A stretch of 64,000 nt of DNA from Aureisphaera sp963669405 (GCA_963669405.2 CAXXHF010000002.1:3082470-3146469), one strand, 5' to 3'; counted from the stretch's first letter, positions 52,910-61,490 are shown. Translations and numbers: made by a program. The notes: generated by a model not told the origin, from the letters alone.

Positions 52910-53617
52910 TCATATAACTTCGAGTTCCTTTTCTATCAAGACAGTAATTTTATTTATCCTATCTAGGGCTTCATGATAAACCTCGTCTTTTTCCTTCATT
53001 ACCTGAATGATTGATGACAGTAGGTTTTGAAACTCGTACGTAAAGAAAGCATTTGGGGTTTTAATTTCAGCGTTTGAAAATTTCAAATTCGGATTTAATG
53101 CAGGAACCACATAATTCATCATGGCATCGTAATGAATGTTTTCCATCCTGTTTACATAGAGGTATTCCTCCTCAAGTTTTCTAATATGATTCACAATTTC
53201 ATAGTTGTGTAACAGTTTTATTTCTCCACTGTTGATCATAGTTTCATAAATATTCCCTTGTCTGTCAAAATCGGAATATTGCGTGAGATTCCTTAGGATA
53301 ACCCCAAGAGTATCCATTTTATTTCGATCATTCAATTCAATGATTTCGAAGGCGTAGCTATATTGAGCTAAATAACCATTATTGAAATCTACAAGTTCAA
53401 GAATCAAGTCTTTATCATCTTCTATTTGATCATGAGTGTTTTGATAATACTTCTGCTCTGCGTTACTGTTTAATCTATGGTTATTCCAATTATTTACCTG
53501 AAGGGCGATGCTAATTCCTATTACAACCAAGAAGATCTCACCTAATGCGTATAAAAAGTATTTTTTTAGGTCATGATGATTTATGAATGCTTTTCTCAAT
53601 TTTTTGAATAATCTCAT
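52910..53617 (-). CDS. DUF6090 family membrane protein (second paralogue)
   Basis: A 235-residue protein with the same layout as the paralogue at 52149: basic N-terminus, KYFLYALGEIFLVVIGISIA, then LQVNNWNNHR, and a helical outer domain with GNIYETMINSGEIKLLHNYE (compare NGIVESLISTGEIQLIRNDT). It is 3 bases after the acyltransferase gene, so the two are one operon. Confidence 0.82.
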   Translation of the reverse strand: MRLFKKLRKAFINHHDLKKYFLYALGEIFLVVIGISIALQVNNWNNHRLNSNAEQKYYQNTHDQIEDDKDLILELVDFNNGYLAQYSYAFEIIELNDRNKMDTLGVILRNLTQYSDFDRQGNIYETMINSGEIKLLHNYEIVNHIRKLEEEYLYVNRMENIHYDAMMNYVVPALNPNLKFSNAEIKTPNAFFTYEFQNLLSSIIQVMKEKDEVYHEALDRINKITVLIEKELEVI

Positions 53618-53620
53618 CTG

Positions 53621-54829
53621 TTATAATTTTGATGTTAGTTGATTATTTGGCGAATATGAAAGTTCTTCGTTTACAGCTTTTCTTGAATGCTGTGCCTTGG
53701 TCTTCTTTTTCATACCAAAGGCTATTCGGAGAATATTGAATTTTCGAATAACAAACCAATAGCTTACAATAATTGCAATTAAAGAGAGTAAGGTTATGAG
53801 CATTGCCTGCAAGCCAAAAGAGATGTTCCATTGTAGTACAACATAACCAATAAATATTAACGCTGGTTGGTGTAGCAGATAAAACGGGTATATAGCTTCG
53901 TTTAAGTATTTTCTACTTTTATGGTTCTTGTCGCTATATTTTTTTGCATAACCAATTACCATTATAGAACAAGACCAAGCAATGCAGATTTCACAAATTC
54001 CATAGGCGTAGTCTCGTACTATGGGATGATTGAATAGGGTGGATATATTAAAAAGGAGTACAGAGAAGACTAGTGTTTGAAGCAAAAATAATCTTCGTTG
54101 TTTTGCTGCGGCATTTATAACTGTTTTATGAGTAAAGAGAATAAAACCGCTTAGGAAAAACAATAAATAGTATGTGAAGTACGCCCAATCGTCCATCAAT
54201 GCATGAGTACTATTTGGGAAATACCTCCTCAAGATCACTTGAGAAAGAATGAGAATAGGTAATATCCAGTTAAGTCCCATTTTTTTGGAAACAATTACGA
54301 CTAATTTTTTTCTGAAGTTTTTAAAATGATCTCCTTTTGAAAATCGAATGAAAGGAGAGATTAGTAAAGAAATTACCAGTAGATAAACAATGAACCATAA
54401 GTGGTGCCATGAAATATTCCCAACGGGATAAGGACCACCATCAAACATATGTGGATAATAGTCCCATAGCGAATTATAAAGATCAATCCTTTCAACATAA
54501 ACCATCATGGGAACCAAAGTAAAGAACCCAACGGTTAAAGGAATGTACAGCCGAGTAATCCTCTCTTTTATGTACTGTTTGGTTGTTCTAAACCCCAGAG
54601 CATAAAAAGTTCCCACTCCAGATACCAAAAACAATAATGGCATTCGCCATAAATGTAACCACCACATAATTGGATCTAAAAAAGGAAAAGATTCTGTACT
54701 GTTTACATGCCATTGCTCTGGTCTAAAGATCATGCCCACATGAAAAAAGAAAACACTAATAATAAGTCCAATCCTTAACCAGTCTATAAAATATTGCCGT
54801 TGTTTTTTAGGTAATTCATTAGTACTCAT
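53621..54829 (-). CDS. Acyltransferase-3 family membrane protein
   Basis: A 402-residue protein with about ten membrane segments. The family signature is near the N-terminus: YFIDWLRIGLIISVFFFHVG with the conserved Asp, Arg and His, and RMPLLFLVSGVGTFYALG follows. These enzymes O-acylate sugars of surface polysaccharides or other extracytoplasmic targets. The C-terminal 35 residues are charged and cytoplasmic. The target cannot be told. The promoter box TACTTTTG at 54854-54861 and a dyad at 54891-54919 lie upstream. Confidence 0.88.
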   Translation of the reverse strand: MSTNELPKKQRQYFIDWLRIGLIISVFFFHVGMIFRPEQWHVNSTESFPFLDPIMWWLHLWRMPLLFLVSGVGTFYALGFRTTKQYIKERITRLYIPLTVGFFTLVPMMVYVERIDLYNSLWDYYPHMFDGGPYPVGNISWHHLWFIVYLLVISLLISPFIRFSKGDHFKNFRKKLVVIVSKKMGLNWILPILILSQVILRRYFPNSTHALMDDWAYFTYYLLFFLSGFILFTHKTVINAAAKQRRLFLLQTLVFSVLLFNISTLFNHPIVRDYAYGICEICIAWSCSIMVIGYAKKYSDKNHKSRKYLNEAIYPFYLLHQPALIFIGYVVLQWNISFGLQAMLITLLSLIAIIVSYWFVIRKFNILRIAFGMKKKTKAQHSRKAVNEELSYSPNNQLTSKL

Positions 54830-54853
54830 AATCCCTTTTTTTTAGATTTTATC

Positions 54854-54861
54854 CAAAAGTA
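54854..54861 (-). promoter_or_regulatory. -7 box (TACTTTTG) for the acyltransferase-DUF6090 operon
   Basis: Exact TAnnTTTG match, 24 bases before the start codon of the acyltransferase gene. Confidence 0.5.
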
Positions 54862-54890
54862 GGTGAGGGATGTATCAGGAAACGAATCTG

Positions 54891-54919
54891 CCTATAAGTA
54901 AGGTGTTCGTTCTTATAGG
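54891..54919. promoter_or_regulatory. Dyad CCTATAAG-N13-CTTATAGG upstream of the acyltransferase gene
   Basis: Perfect 8-bp arms, lying 29-58 bases beyond the -7 box, where an activator would bind. Possible site of the AraC-type regulator encoded just upstream; direct proof is lacking. Confidence 0.4.
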
Positions 54920-54950
54920 GAAGGATGTGGTGTAATTGATTTTCAGATAG

Positions 54951-56108
54951 TTACGAATCTCTAAATAAAGAAGGGGTCGTGTTCGTAATCTTCTTAAATG
55001 ATGTGTTAAATGCAGATTTTGAGTTATAGCCTACCCGTTCGGCTATTTCCTCAATGGTTAGATTTTTGCCTAAATCTGATTTTAGAATTTCTTTGGCTTC
55101 TTCAATTCGGTAAGAGGCTAGCATTTCAAAAAATGATCGATTCATTTTTTCATTGATTACCTGCGATACATGATGAGGACTTCTATGGATTAGCTTAGCT
55201 AAATCAGTAAGTGAAGCTCTGCTACTCGAAAAATATTTTTCCTCCTCCATTTGATGAATAATGGCTTCCAATATGATTGGCTTATCTTCATGGGCTAAAG
55301 ACGACTTTTTATATTTCAAAGAGGGAATTTCAAGAAAATTGGAAACTTCGTTAAAATAAGTAGATTGATTCATGATTTGTACTGTCGTTATAAGTATCAT
55401 GTAGGAGAGGTATAGAAAAATCAGATAATCTCCAACATCATTTTTAAAGATGAGCTTAACCAACATAAAAATGATGGTAGCTACAATAATGTGAAATGAA
55501 ATGTTTCGCATTGATCTGAGAGTCTTGTGAGATGTCTTCAATATATTTTCTCCCATAGATTTTGCTTTTATATATAGCTTTCTGGAACCTAATAGAATAT
55601 AGATTGAAAAATAAATTCCAGTTAACAGATTCACATAGTTTCGCAGGCCCCATGGATCACTAGAAAAGGTTGGATTCTGTTTAATACTGGGAAGGTCCAA
55701 TTGCATTACTTCAATACTGTCATTGTATTTAACTGCTTCTGGCTGTAGAAAATAAAACATACAATAGCCCAACCAGAATATAAAGGGAAGGAAGTGATAC
55801 CAATGGTTGGCTTTTTTGCTTTCACCTAACTGACTTACAACAAATAGGTATAAAAGCCCAGCAATTATAAAATTAAGCGGTTCTGCAAAGTTGGACAACC
55901 ATAGGTGGTGAAAAATAAAACCAGTATAGTTTAACCACCCTTCAAGCATTACAAACGAAATTGATAAGATGAAAAACCCCATGAAAGTATTGGGTAAATT
56001 TTTCTTCCAAGATTTTACAATAAGAAAAAGAGAAATGAAAAACCCAAGAAAGCACCCCAATAAAATGATAAGTGCAATCACATTTAAGTTAAGACCAACT
56101 TCCTGCAT
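54951..56108 (-). CDS. Membrane-anchored AraC-family transcriptional regulator
   Basis: A 385-residue protein with about seven hydrophobic segments in the first 240 residues (7TM sensor part) and a C-terminal AraC DNA-binding domain (about 290-385) with SPHHVSQVINEKMNRSFFEM and LTIEEIAERVGYNSKSAFNT. Full-membrane AraC proteins are common in flavobacteria and probably sense a membrane or external signal. ATG 56108 is preferred, because the longer frame (to 56165) begins inside the regulatory dyad. It lies head-to-head with ric and is followed by the acyltransferase gene in the same direction. Confidence 0.82.
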   Translation of the reverse strand: MQEVGLNLNVIALIILLGCFLGFFISLFLIVKSWKKNLPNTFMGFFILSISFVMLEGWLNYTGFIFHHLWLSNFAEPLNFIIAGLLYLFVVSQLGESKKANHWYHFLPFIFWLGYCMFYFLQPEAVKYNDSIEVMQLDLPSIKQNPTFSSDPWGLRNYVNLLTGIYFSIYILLGSRKLYIKAKSMGENILKTSHKTLRSMRNISFHIIVATIIFMLVKLIFKNDVGDYLIFLYLSYMILITTVQIMNQSTYFNEVSNFLEIPSLKYKKSSLAHEDKPIILEAIIHQMEEEKYFSSSRASLTDLAKLIHRSPHHVSQVINEKMNRSFFEMLASYRIEEAKEILKSDLGKNLTIEEIAERVGYNSKSAFNTSFKKITNTTPSLFRDS

Positions 56109-56150
56109 ATAACAAATGTAACTAATTCTCATAACGGGCCATATATGAAA

Positions 56151-56166
56151 TATGATCAAGATCATA
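56151..56166. promoter_or_regulatory. FNR/CRP-type dyad TATGATC-AA-GATCATA upstream of ric
   Basis: Perfect 7-bp arms. The core TGATCAAGATCA fits the FNR/CRP half-site pattern TGAT-N4-ATCA. It is centred about 44 bases upstream of the start point predicted from the -7 box at 56188-56195, close to the class II activator position. Likely regulator: an FNR/DNR-like protein encoded elsewhere. Confidence 0.55.
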
Positions 56167-56187
56167 ACCTAGCAAATAGTCGAGACT

Positions 56188-56195
56188 TACCTTCG
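56188..56195 (+). promoter_or_regulatory. Near-consensus -7 box (TACCTTCG) for ric
   Basis: One mismatch from TAnnTTTG, directly preceded by a 10-base dyad AGTC-GA-GACT (56178-56187). Weak core promoters are typical where an activator is needed. Confidence 0.4.
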
Positions 56196-56225
56196 CATAG
56201 ATGATAAAACCTAAAAAAAGAAAAT

Positions 56226-56948
56226 ATGAGCATCATTGAAGAGAAGACCGTAGCAGACTTTGTAACTGAAAATATAAAAACCGCCCACATTTTTAAGAAA
56301 TATGGGATTGACTTTTGTTGTGGAGGTGGTATTTCCATAGAAAAAGCCTGTGCCAAAAATAACGTAGACCGATCTCTTTTGGAAAAAGAGCTATTGGAAG
56401 TAGATACTGTAGTAGAGCGTGCTTATGATTATGATAAATGGGAAGTTACTTTTTTAATAGATCATATTATTAATGTCCATCATTCCTACGTTAATGAAAG
56501 TTTGCCAATCATATCACAATATGCTAATAAAGTGGCTAAAGTTCATGGTCATCATTACAAAGAAGTTGTAGAAATCAATACCTTATTTCATAAGGTGGCA
56601 AACGAATTATTAATGCACCTTCATAAAGAGGAAGAGATCCTATTTCCATACATAAAGGAACTAGCAAAAACTGAAAAAGAAGATGTTCATAATAATATAA
56701 CCCCTCCCTTTGGTTCCGTAAACAACCCCATTAGAATGATGGAAGAGGAACATGAAACGGCTGGTGATATTTTTAAGGAGATAGCGGTATTGACTAAGAA
56801 TTACACCCCGCCTGCAGAGGCTTGTAACACGTTTAGGGCATTATACGCTAAACTGGAAGAGTTTGAACAAGACCTGCACCTCCATATACATCTAGAGAAT
56901 AATATTTTGCACCCCAAAGCCATTGCGTTGGAAAAGAAAGCGCTCTAA
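56226..56948 (+). CDS. ric: Di-iron iron-sulfur cluster repair protein Ric (ScdA/YtfE)
   Basis: A 240-residue protein of the Ric family, which repairs Fe-S clusters damaged by NO or peroxide. The N-terminal ScdA domain has IDFCCGGGISIEKAC with Cys31-Cys32. The hemerythrin-like part holds DHIINVHHSYVNE, LLMHLHKEEEILFPYIKEL, EEEHETAGDIFKEI and HLHIHLENNILHP, which supply the di-iron histidines and glutamates. Location beside an Rrf2 regulator and nirK/nor genes fits a nitrosative stress role. Confidence 0.95.
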   Translation: MSIIEEKTVADFVTENIKTAHIFKKYGIDFCCGGGISIEKACAKNNVDRSLLEKELLEVDTVVERAYDYDKWEVTFLIDHIINVHHSYVNESLPIISQYANKVAKVHGHHYKEVVEINTLFHKVANELLMHLHKEEEILFPYIKELAKTEKEDVHNNITPPFGSVNNPIRMMEEEHETAGDIFKEIAVLTKNYTPPAEACNTFRALYAKLEEFEQDLHLHIHLENNILHPKAIALEKKAL

Positions 56949-56973
56949 CAAAACTGTATTGTTCCTTTTATTA

Positions 56974-57006
56974 CATGGAGGATTCGTAATTTTCGGATCC
57001 TCCATG
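56974..57006 (+). terminator. Hairpin after ric
   Basis: CATGGAGGAT (56974-56983) and ATCCTCCATG (56997-57006) form a perfect 10-bp stem, 26 bases after the stop codon. The following bases are only moderately T-rich, so termination may be partial. Confidence 0.6.
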
Positions 57007-57056
57007 ATCATTTATGGTGTAATGGATTATTTTATAAAATTATTTTTTTAGAAGCT

Positions 57057-58271
57057 ATGGCTTCAGTAGATACATTACGTAAACACAGCATTCTTGCCGT
57101 AGGCTATTTCTTGCTTATCGCATTTTTGGGTGTTCTTTTACGATTCTTCCCGATTGTGGATTTTTCATGGAACTATAGGTACATGGTCCACGGACATTCT
57201 CATATTGCCTTATTGGGTTGGATATATACAGCTTTAACCACACTCATTTACAAGTTATACCTAAATAGGGGTGCTATAGGGAAGAAGTACCGCATTCTTT
57301 TCTGGTGCACACAGATAACGATACTTGGTATGCTTATTTCGTTTCCCTTTACGGGTTATGCTTTGTTCTCTATAATTTTCTCAACATTATTTTTATTTGC
57401 TTCCTATGTATTTATGTGGCTTTTTATTAGGTATACTACTAAAGAGCAAAAAGGGTGGTATTCTTATAAATGCATTAGAATTTCCTTATGGTATATGGTA
57501 TTATCGAGTTTGGGGCCATGGGCATTGGGAATTATCATGAATACCGTTGGAAATGACTCCAGTCTCTATAGAAATGCGATATATTTCTATTTGCATTTTC
57601 AGTATAATGGATGGTTTATTTTAGCACTTTTTGGAATAGGTTTATATCTTTTGGAACAAGAGAAGGTACAATTCTCCAAAAAAGGATTTCAACAATTTTT
57701 TTGGGCCATGAACACAGGGGTGATACTTACTTTTGGTATCTCGGTTTTGTGGATGAAACCTTCCATTTTTATCTATATCCTCTCAGGTATAGGCGCCCTA
57801 TTACAACTTTTTGCTTTTTGGATATTACTAAAACATCTATTTCTGCATAAAAAGAAGATGCAGGGTTTATATCCAAAACTGTTTTGCCTGCTTCTTAAAA
57901 TAGGAGGGGTGTTGTTTTTATTGAAATTACTGTTTCAGTTTTTTGGAACCTTTCCATACCTGGCAGCAGTGATTTCATCAAATATTGATTGGGTTATTGG
58001 TTATCTCCATTGGATATTTTTGGGAGTGATTAGCGTCTTGCTCTTTGCTTTTTTATACTATTTCAAATTACTTCAGCTTACCAAGCAACATGTACTTTTC
58101 TATTTAATTGGGTTTGTGATAACTGAGGGTTTATTATTTTATAAAGGTCTAGTTGTATGGTTAAATATGTCATTAATAGATCATTATTACTGGTTTTTGG
58201 CCATTGCTAGTTGTATTTTCTTTCTAGCGATTGCAGGGATCTTTACAAAGCAATTAAGGAATCCTGCTTAA
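57057..58271 (+). CDS. Polytopic membrane protein with conserved-looking histidines, possibly NO/haem related
   Basis: A 404-residue protein with 11 or 12 membrane segments. A striking YMVHGHSHIALLGWI (His45, His47, His49) lies at the start of one segment; further single histidines occur in segments with YLHFQYNGWFIL and GYLHWIFLGV. Paired histidines in membrane helices are typical of haem- or metal-binding proteins such as haem-copper oxidases and NnrS. The sequence is not a full oxidase subunit I as far as I can see. It lies between ric and the Rrf2 gene, so a part in NO tolerance or NO reduction is an inference. Confidence 0.6.
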   Translation: MASVDTLRKHSILAVGYFLLIAFLGVLLRFFPIVDFSWNYRYMVHGHSHIALLGWIYTALTTLIYKLYLNRGAIGKKYRILFWCTQITILGMLISFPFTGYALFSIIFSTLFLFASYVFMWLFIRYTTKEQKGWYSYKCIRISLWYMVLSSLGPWALGIIMNTVGNDSSLYRNAIYFYLHFQYNGWFILALFGIGLYLLEQEKVQFSKKGFQQFFWAMNTGVILTFGISVLWMKPSIFIYILSGIGALLQLFAFWILLKHLFLHKKKMQGLYPKLFCLLLKIGGVLFLLKLLFQFFGTFPYLAAVISSNIDWVIGYLHWIFLGVISVLLFAFLYYFKLLQLTKQHVLFYLIGFVITEGLLFYKGLVVWLNMSLIDHYYWFLAIASCIFFLAIAGIFTKQLRNPA

Positions 58272-58321
58272 AGTAGTGGAGTTTCCCTTCAGCATGTTCT
58301 AAGCAAATAGTAGAATTAATT

Positions 58322-58350
58322 AAGACTAAAATGTCTTTTTTGTAAATTTG
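58322..58350 (+). promoter_or_regulatory. Dyad AAGAC-N6-GTCTT followed by -7 box (TAAATTTG) for the Rrf2 gene
   Basis: AAGAC (58322-58326) and GTCTT (58333-58337) are perfect arms, placed in the -20 to -33 area of the promoter whose -7 box is 58343-58350. A repressor binding here would block the promoter; autoregulation by the Rrf2 protein is a reasonable inference. Confidence 0.45.
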
Positions 58351-58364
58351 GAAAAAAAGAAACT

Positions 58365-58817
58365 ATGTTGTCCAATGCTTGTAAATATGCAATTCGTTCC
58401 ATTCTTTATTTGGCTATGCATGTCGAAGAAAAAGAGAAGATAGGGGTGAAAAAAATTGCAGAAGCACTGGAAACCCCCCAACCATTTTTAGCTAAACTAT
58501 TACAACAGCTTACCAAGAGTCGACTAGTGTCTTCATCTAAAGGGCCACATGGCGGTTTTTTCCTTAATGAGAAGAATCTAAAAAATTCCATTTGGGATGT
58601 GGTTAAGTGTATAGATGGTACCAGTAAATTTGAACAATGCTTTCTAGGACTATCTACATGTGGAGATGAGAACCCATGCCCTGTACATTTTACGGTGGCT
58701 CCCTTCAAGAAAAAAATCCTCAGCGATTTTAGGGATAAATCCATAGAGGAGTTTGTCAATGAAATTAAGTTGAAGGGGCGTTATATCTCATTAAAGGATT
58801 TCGATGCATTAAAATAA
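58365..58817 (+). CDS. Rrf2-family Fe-S transcriptional regulator (NsrR-like)
   Basis: A 150-residue winged-helix protein: CKYAIRSILYLAMHVEEKEK, KKIAEALETPQPFLAKLLQQ and GPHGGFFL are family signatures. Cys92, Cys99 and Cys105 (CFLGLSTCGDENPC) are spaced to bind a [2Fe-2S] or [4Fe-4S] cluster, as in NsrR and IscR. NsrR senses NO through this cluster. Its surroundings (ric, norD, norQ, nirK) favour NO sensing over Fe-S homeostasis. Converges with norD. Confidence 0.88.
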   Translation: MLSNACKYAIRSILYLAMHVEEKEKIGVKKIAEALETPQPFLAKLLQQLTKSRLVSSSKGPHGGFFLNEKNLKNSIWDVVKCIDGTSKFEQCFLGLSTCGDENPCPVHFTVAPFKKKILSDFRDKSIEEFVNEIKLKGRYISLKDFDALK

Positions 58818-58840
58818 TATCCAGCAATATTATTGTTTAC

Positions 58841-60616
58841 TTATGATTGATGTTTTATCCGCTCGTATAATTTTACCATGGATTGTAATAGTTCTACCGG
58901 AGTAGTTAATATTTGGTAGTGATTTTGTCCAAACATTTGTGGTAAGTAATACTTGGCTTGTGCTTCTATAGCCAAGGCATAAGAATTTATTTGCCGTTCA
59001 TTAAGTTCCCGAAGCGCCTGTTTAATATCATGTATTCCATATTTACCTTCGTATTTATCGTAATCGTTGGGTTTACCATCAGAAATAAGAATGATCCATT
59101 TGTTCTTGGTATTTCTCTTCTCTAATAACGTCCCAGAATGTCTTAATGCAGGCCCTATTCTAGTATAGCCACTTGGTTGTACAGCCCCAATTTTAAATTT
59201 TTCTTTGTTCCAGTCCTCATCAAAATCTTTCAATGTTATGTAGGTAGAATGATTCCTTGTTTTTGAATAAAATCCATTGATGGAAAAATCAATATTGAAT
59301 TCATCCAGGATTTCACCAAAGAGAATGGAAACTTGTTTTTCTACATCGATTACGCGATTCCCAGCTGCATATCCATCGCTAGATAAGCTACAGTCCAACA
59401 ACAATAGAACCGATAGATCTTTTTCTTTTTTTCTTTTGGAGATATATATTTTTTCTGAAGGGGTATAGCCAGAATTCACATCTACAAATAGATCGGTAAT
59501 AGCATCTAGGTCAAACTCTTCTCCCTGTCGCTGTCTACGCTGTTGTTTGTATTGGTTATTGACCGTAGTTAGCATCTTTCGCAACCCCAATAAGGTAGAT
59601 CGGTTCTCGGAAATTGTTTTCTTGTAATACAAAGCATCATTTTTCAACAATGTGATGGGGTATATCTTGCAAAAATCTTCTTTATATGTTCTCTTTGCAT
59701 GGTCCCATTCATCATAACTAATAAAATAACCCTTGTTCTCTTTTTCGGCACTTTCGGCTATGGTAGTATTTTCAACAAAATCAGCTTGATATACAGAGTG
59801 TGTTGTGTCATCTACCCGCACGGTGAATTTCATGTTCAATTCTTCTAAGGCATTGGAGTGGTCGTCCAACTCATCACTTCCATCCATATCCCTAAAGTTT
59901 CCTCCAAATTCTTCGGCTGTTTCTACTTTCTCAAATTGATGTTGTAATACAGCATCTTCCACTTGTTTTTCATCCACCTGAACAGAGATAATTTCTTCCA
60001 CAGCACCTGCATTTCGAGAAGTTTTTATATCATCTTTACGAGCTGTTTTCACTTTTTTTGTGAAGTTCTTGAGCTTTGTGTCCGTATCTTCCTCTAGCGT
60101 GTTTCGCATCCATTTCCCATAGATAAAAGAACAATCCGCTAGCTTGTTATTCCTGGTTTTTTCAATATAATACGCAAGTAAGTTGGTATGATATTCTTTG
60201 GTGATGGGAAATTGGTCAAAAAGCACTTCTAAAACCTTTTGAGATGTTTTTTGTGCTTGCTCACGGGATTCCGCTAGTGTATGCGCTGTGTCACCATTCC
60301 AGTTTAAACCCAAATTCTTTTGAACAGATAGATATAAAATCCGAAACAGGTAAAATGACAGATTTTCATGTAAGTTTTGAAATTCTGAATACGCAACTGG
60401 TAAAAAGAAATTGTTGTTTTTGTATCCTCCCTCTCTTTCGGCTTCGTAAAGTTCAATGGGTTTTCCTGTAATGGCCCGTGCAAAAATGGTTAAACGCGGT
60501 TTTATATCGTTCAATTTTGCAGCATAATCCAAGCTTCCTTGTTTTTTCTTTTTGCGCCTTTTGAAATAATGGGCAAACTTGGAAAAAATGTATTCATCTG
60601 GCTCAAATTCAAACAT
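58841..60616 (-). CDS. norD: Nitric oxide reductase activation protein NorD
   Basis: A 591-residue protein. The C-terminal von Willebrand A domain (about 395-591) has the metal site LLLLDCSLSSDGY (DxSxS), KIGAVQPSGYTRIGPALRHS and IILISDGKPNDYDKY. The N-terminal and middle parts are helical and acidic. NorD pairs with the AAA+ protein NorQ and is needed to insert the non-haem iron into NorBC-type NO reductase. The gene follows norQ by 49 bases. A NO reductase is not in the window and must lie outside. Confidence 0.9.
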   Translation of the reverse strand: MFEFEPDEYIFSKFAHYFKRRKKKKQGSLDYAAKLNDIKPRLTIFARAITGKPIELYEAEREGGYKNNNFFLPVAYSEFQNLHENLSFYLFRILYLSVQKNLGLNWNGDTAHTLAESREQAQKTSQKVLEVLFDQFPITKEYHTNLLAYYIEKTRNNKLADCSFIYGKWMRNTLEEDTDTKLKNFTKKVKTARKDDIKTSRNAGAVEEIISVQVDEKQVEDAVLQHQFEKVETAEEFGGNFRDMDGSDELDDHSNALEELNMKFTVRVDDTTHSVYQADFVENTTIAESAEKENKGYFISYDEWDHAKRTYKEDFCKIYPITLLKNDALYYKKTISENRSTLLGLRKMLTTVNNQYKQQRRQRQGEEFDLDAITDLFVDVNSGYTPSEKIYISKRKKEKDLSVLLLLDCSLSSDGYAAGNRVIDVEKQVSILFGEILDEFNIDFSINGFYSKTRNHSTYITLKDFDEDWNKEKFKIGAVQPSGYTRIGPALRHSGTLLEKRNTKNKWIILISDGKPNDYDKYEGKYGIHDIKQALRELNERQINSYALAIEAQAKYYLPQMFGQNHYQILTTPVELLQSMVKLYERIKHQS

Positions 60617-60665
60617 ACTTTCTATTTAGGAATGATGAAGACATCGTTGATGCTAATATTGGTAG

Positions 60666-61490
60666 CTATATCATTAAATCACTTAAGTCCTTTAATGCCA
60701 TAATTACATCTGGATCGTCGGTAAGAGGTTCTACAACAGCTACATGGACGGACAAACGCTTTGGCAATCCAGAATGAATTAGTTTGGCAGCATCTACCAA
60801 TAACCTTGTGGAAACCGTTTCGGTAAGTCCAAGTTCCGTGAGATTTCTGATCTTTTGGGCAATGGTTACCAATTTCTTGGCATCGGCAGGGTCAATGCTT
60901 GTTTCTTTAACGATGATCTCTGCTTCAACCTTTGTATCTGGATAATTAAAAGAAATCCCTACAAAACGTTGTCGGGTAGAAGGCTTTAGTTCTTTAAACC
61001 CACGTTGATATCCGGGATTAAAAGAGGCAACCAACATAAAATATTTATGCGCCTTAACGGTTACTCCCAACTTGTCTATAAAAAGTTCCCTTCTGTGATC
61101 GGTAAGTGAATGGACTACTACAACGACATCAGGTCTTGCCTCGGCAATTTCATCCAAGTACAAAATGGCGCCTGTTTTTACTGCGGTGGTTAATGGACCA
61201 TCCAACCAAACGGTTTCTGCTCCTTTAATAATGTACCGCCCAATTAAATCAGTAGAAGAAGTTTCTTCATGACAACTTACGGTAATGAGCCTTTTATCTA
61301 ACCGATGTGCCATATACTCCACAAATCGGGATTTACCTGTGCCAGTAGGACCTTTTAGTAGAAACGGAAGTTTTTGTAGATATGCATGTTCAAAAACATC
61401 TACTTCCTTCGCAACTGGTTTGTAATAAGGCTCTTTGATATTGATTGAAGGAGTGTTATTCTGGGGTATATTTTTCAATTCTTGTAACAT
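60666..61490 (-). CDS. norQ: AAA+ ATPase NorQ (CbbQ/MoxR type)
   Basis: A 274-residue MoxR-type ATPase: Walker A GPTGTGKS at residues 47-54, Walker B ILYLDEIAEARPDVV, and sensor SFNPGYQRGFKELKPSTRQR. Together with NorD it activates NO reductase by remodelling. Its place in the nirK-nirV-SCO-norQ-norD row supports this over the related CbbQ role in Rubisco activation. Confidence 0.9.
   Translation of the reverse strand: MLQELKNIPQNNTPSINIKEPYYKPVAKEVDVFEHAYLQKLPFLLKGPTGTGKSRFVEYMAHRLDKRLITVSCHEETSSTDLIGRYIIKGAETVWLDGPLTTAVKTGAILYLDEIAEARPDVVVVVHSLTDHRRELFIDKLGVTVKAHKYFMLVASFNPGYQRGFKELKPSTRQRFVGISFNYPDTKVEAEIIVKETSIDPADAKKLVTIAQKIRNLTELGLTETVSTRLLVDAAKLIHSGLPKRLSVHVAVVEPLTDDPDVIMALKDLSDLMI

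Noticed and set aside
56109..56165. Extended N-terminus for the AraC regulator
   Set aside because: It would begin within the FNR-like dyad; the ATG at 56108 leaves a normal first membrane segment.
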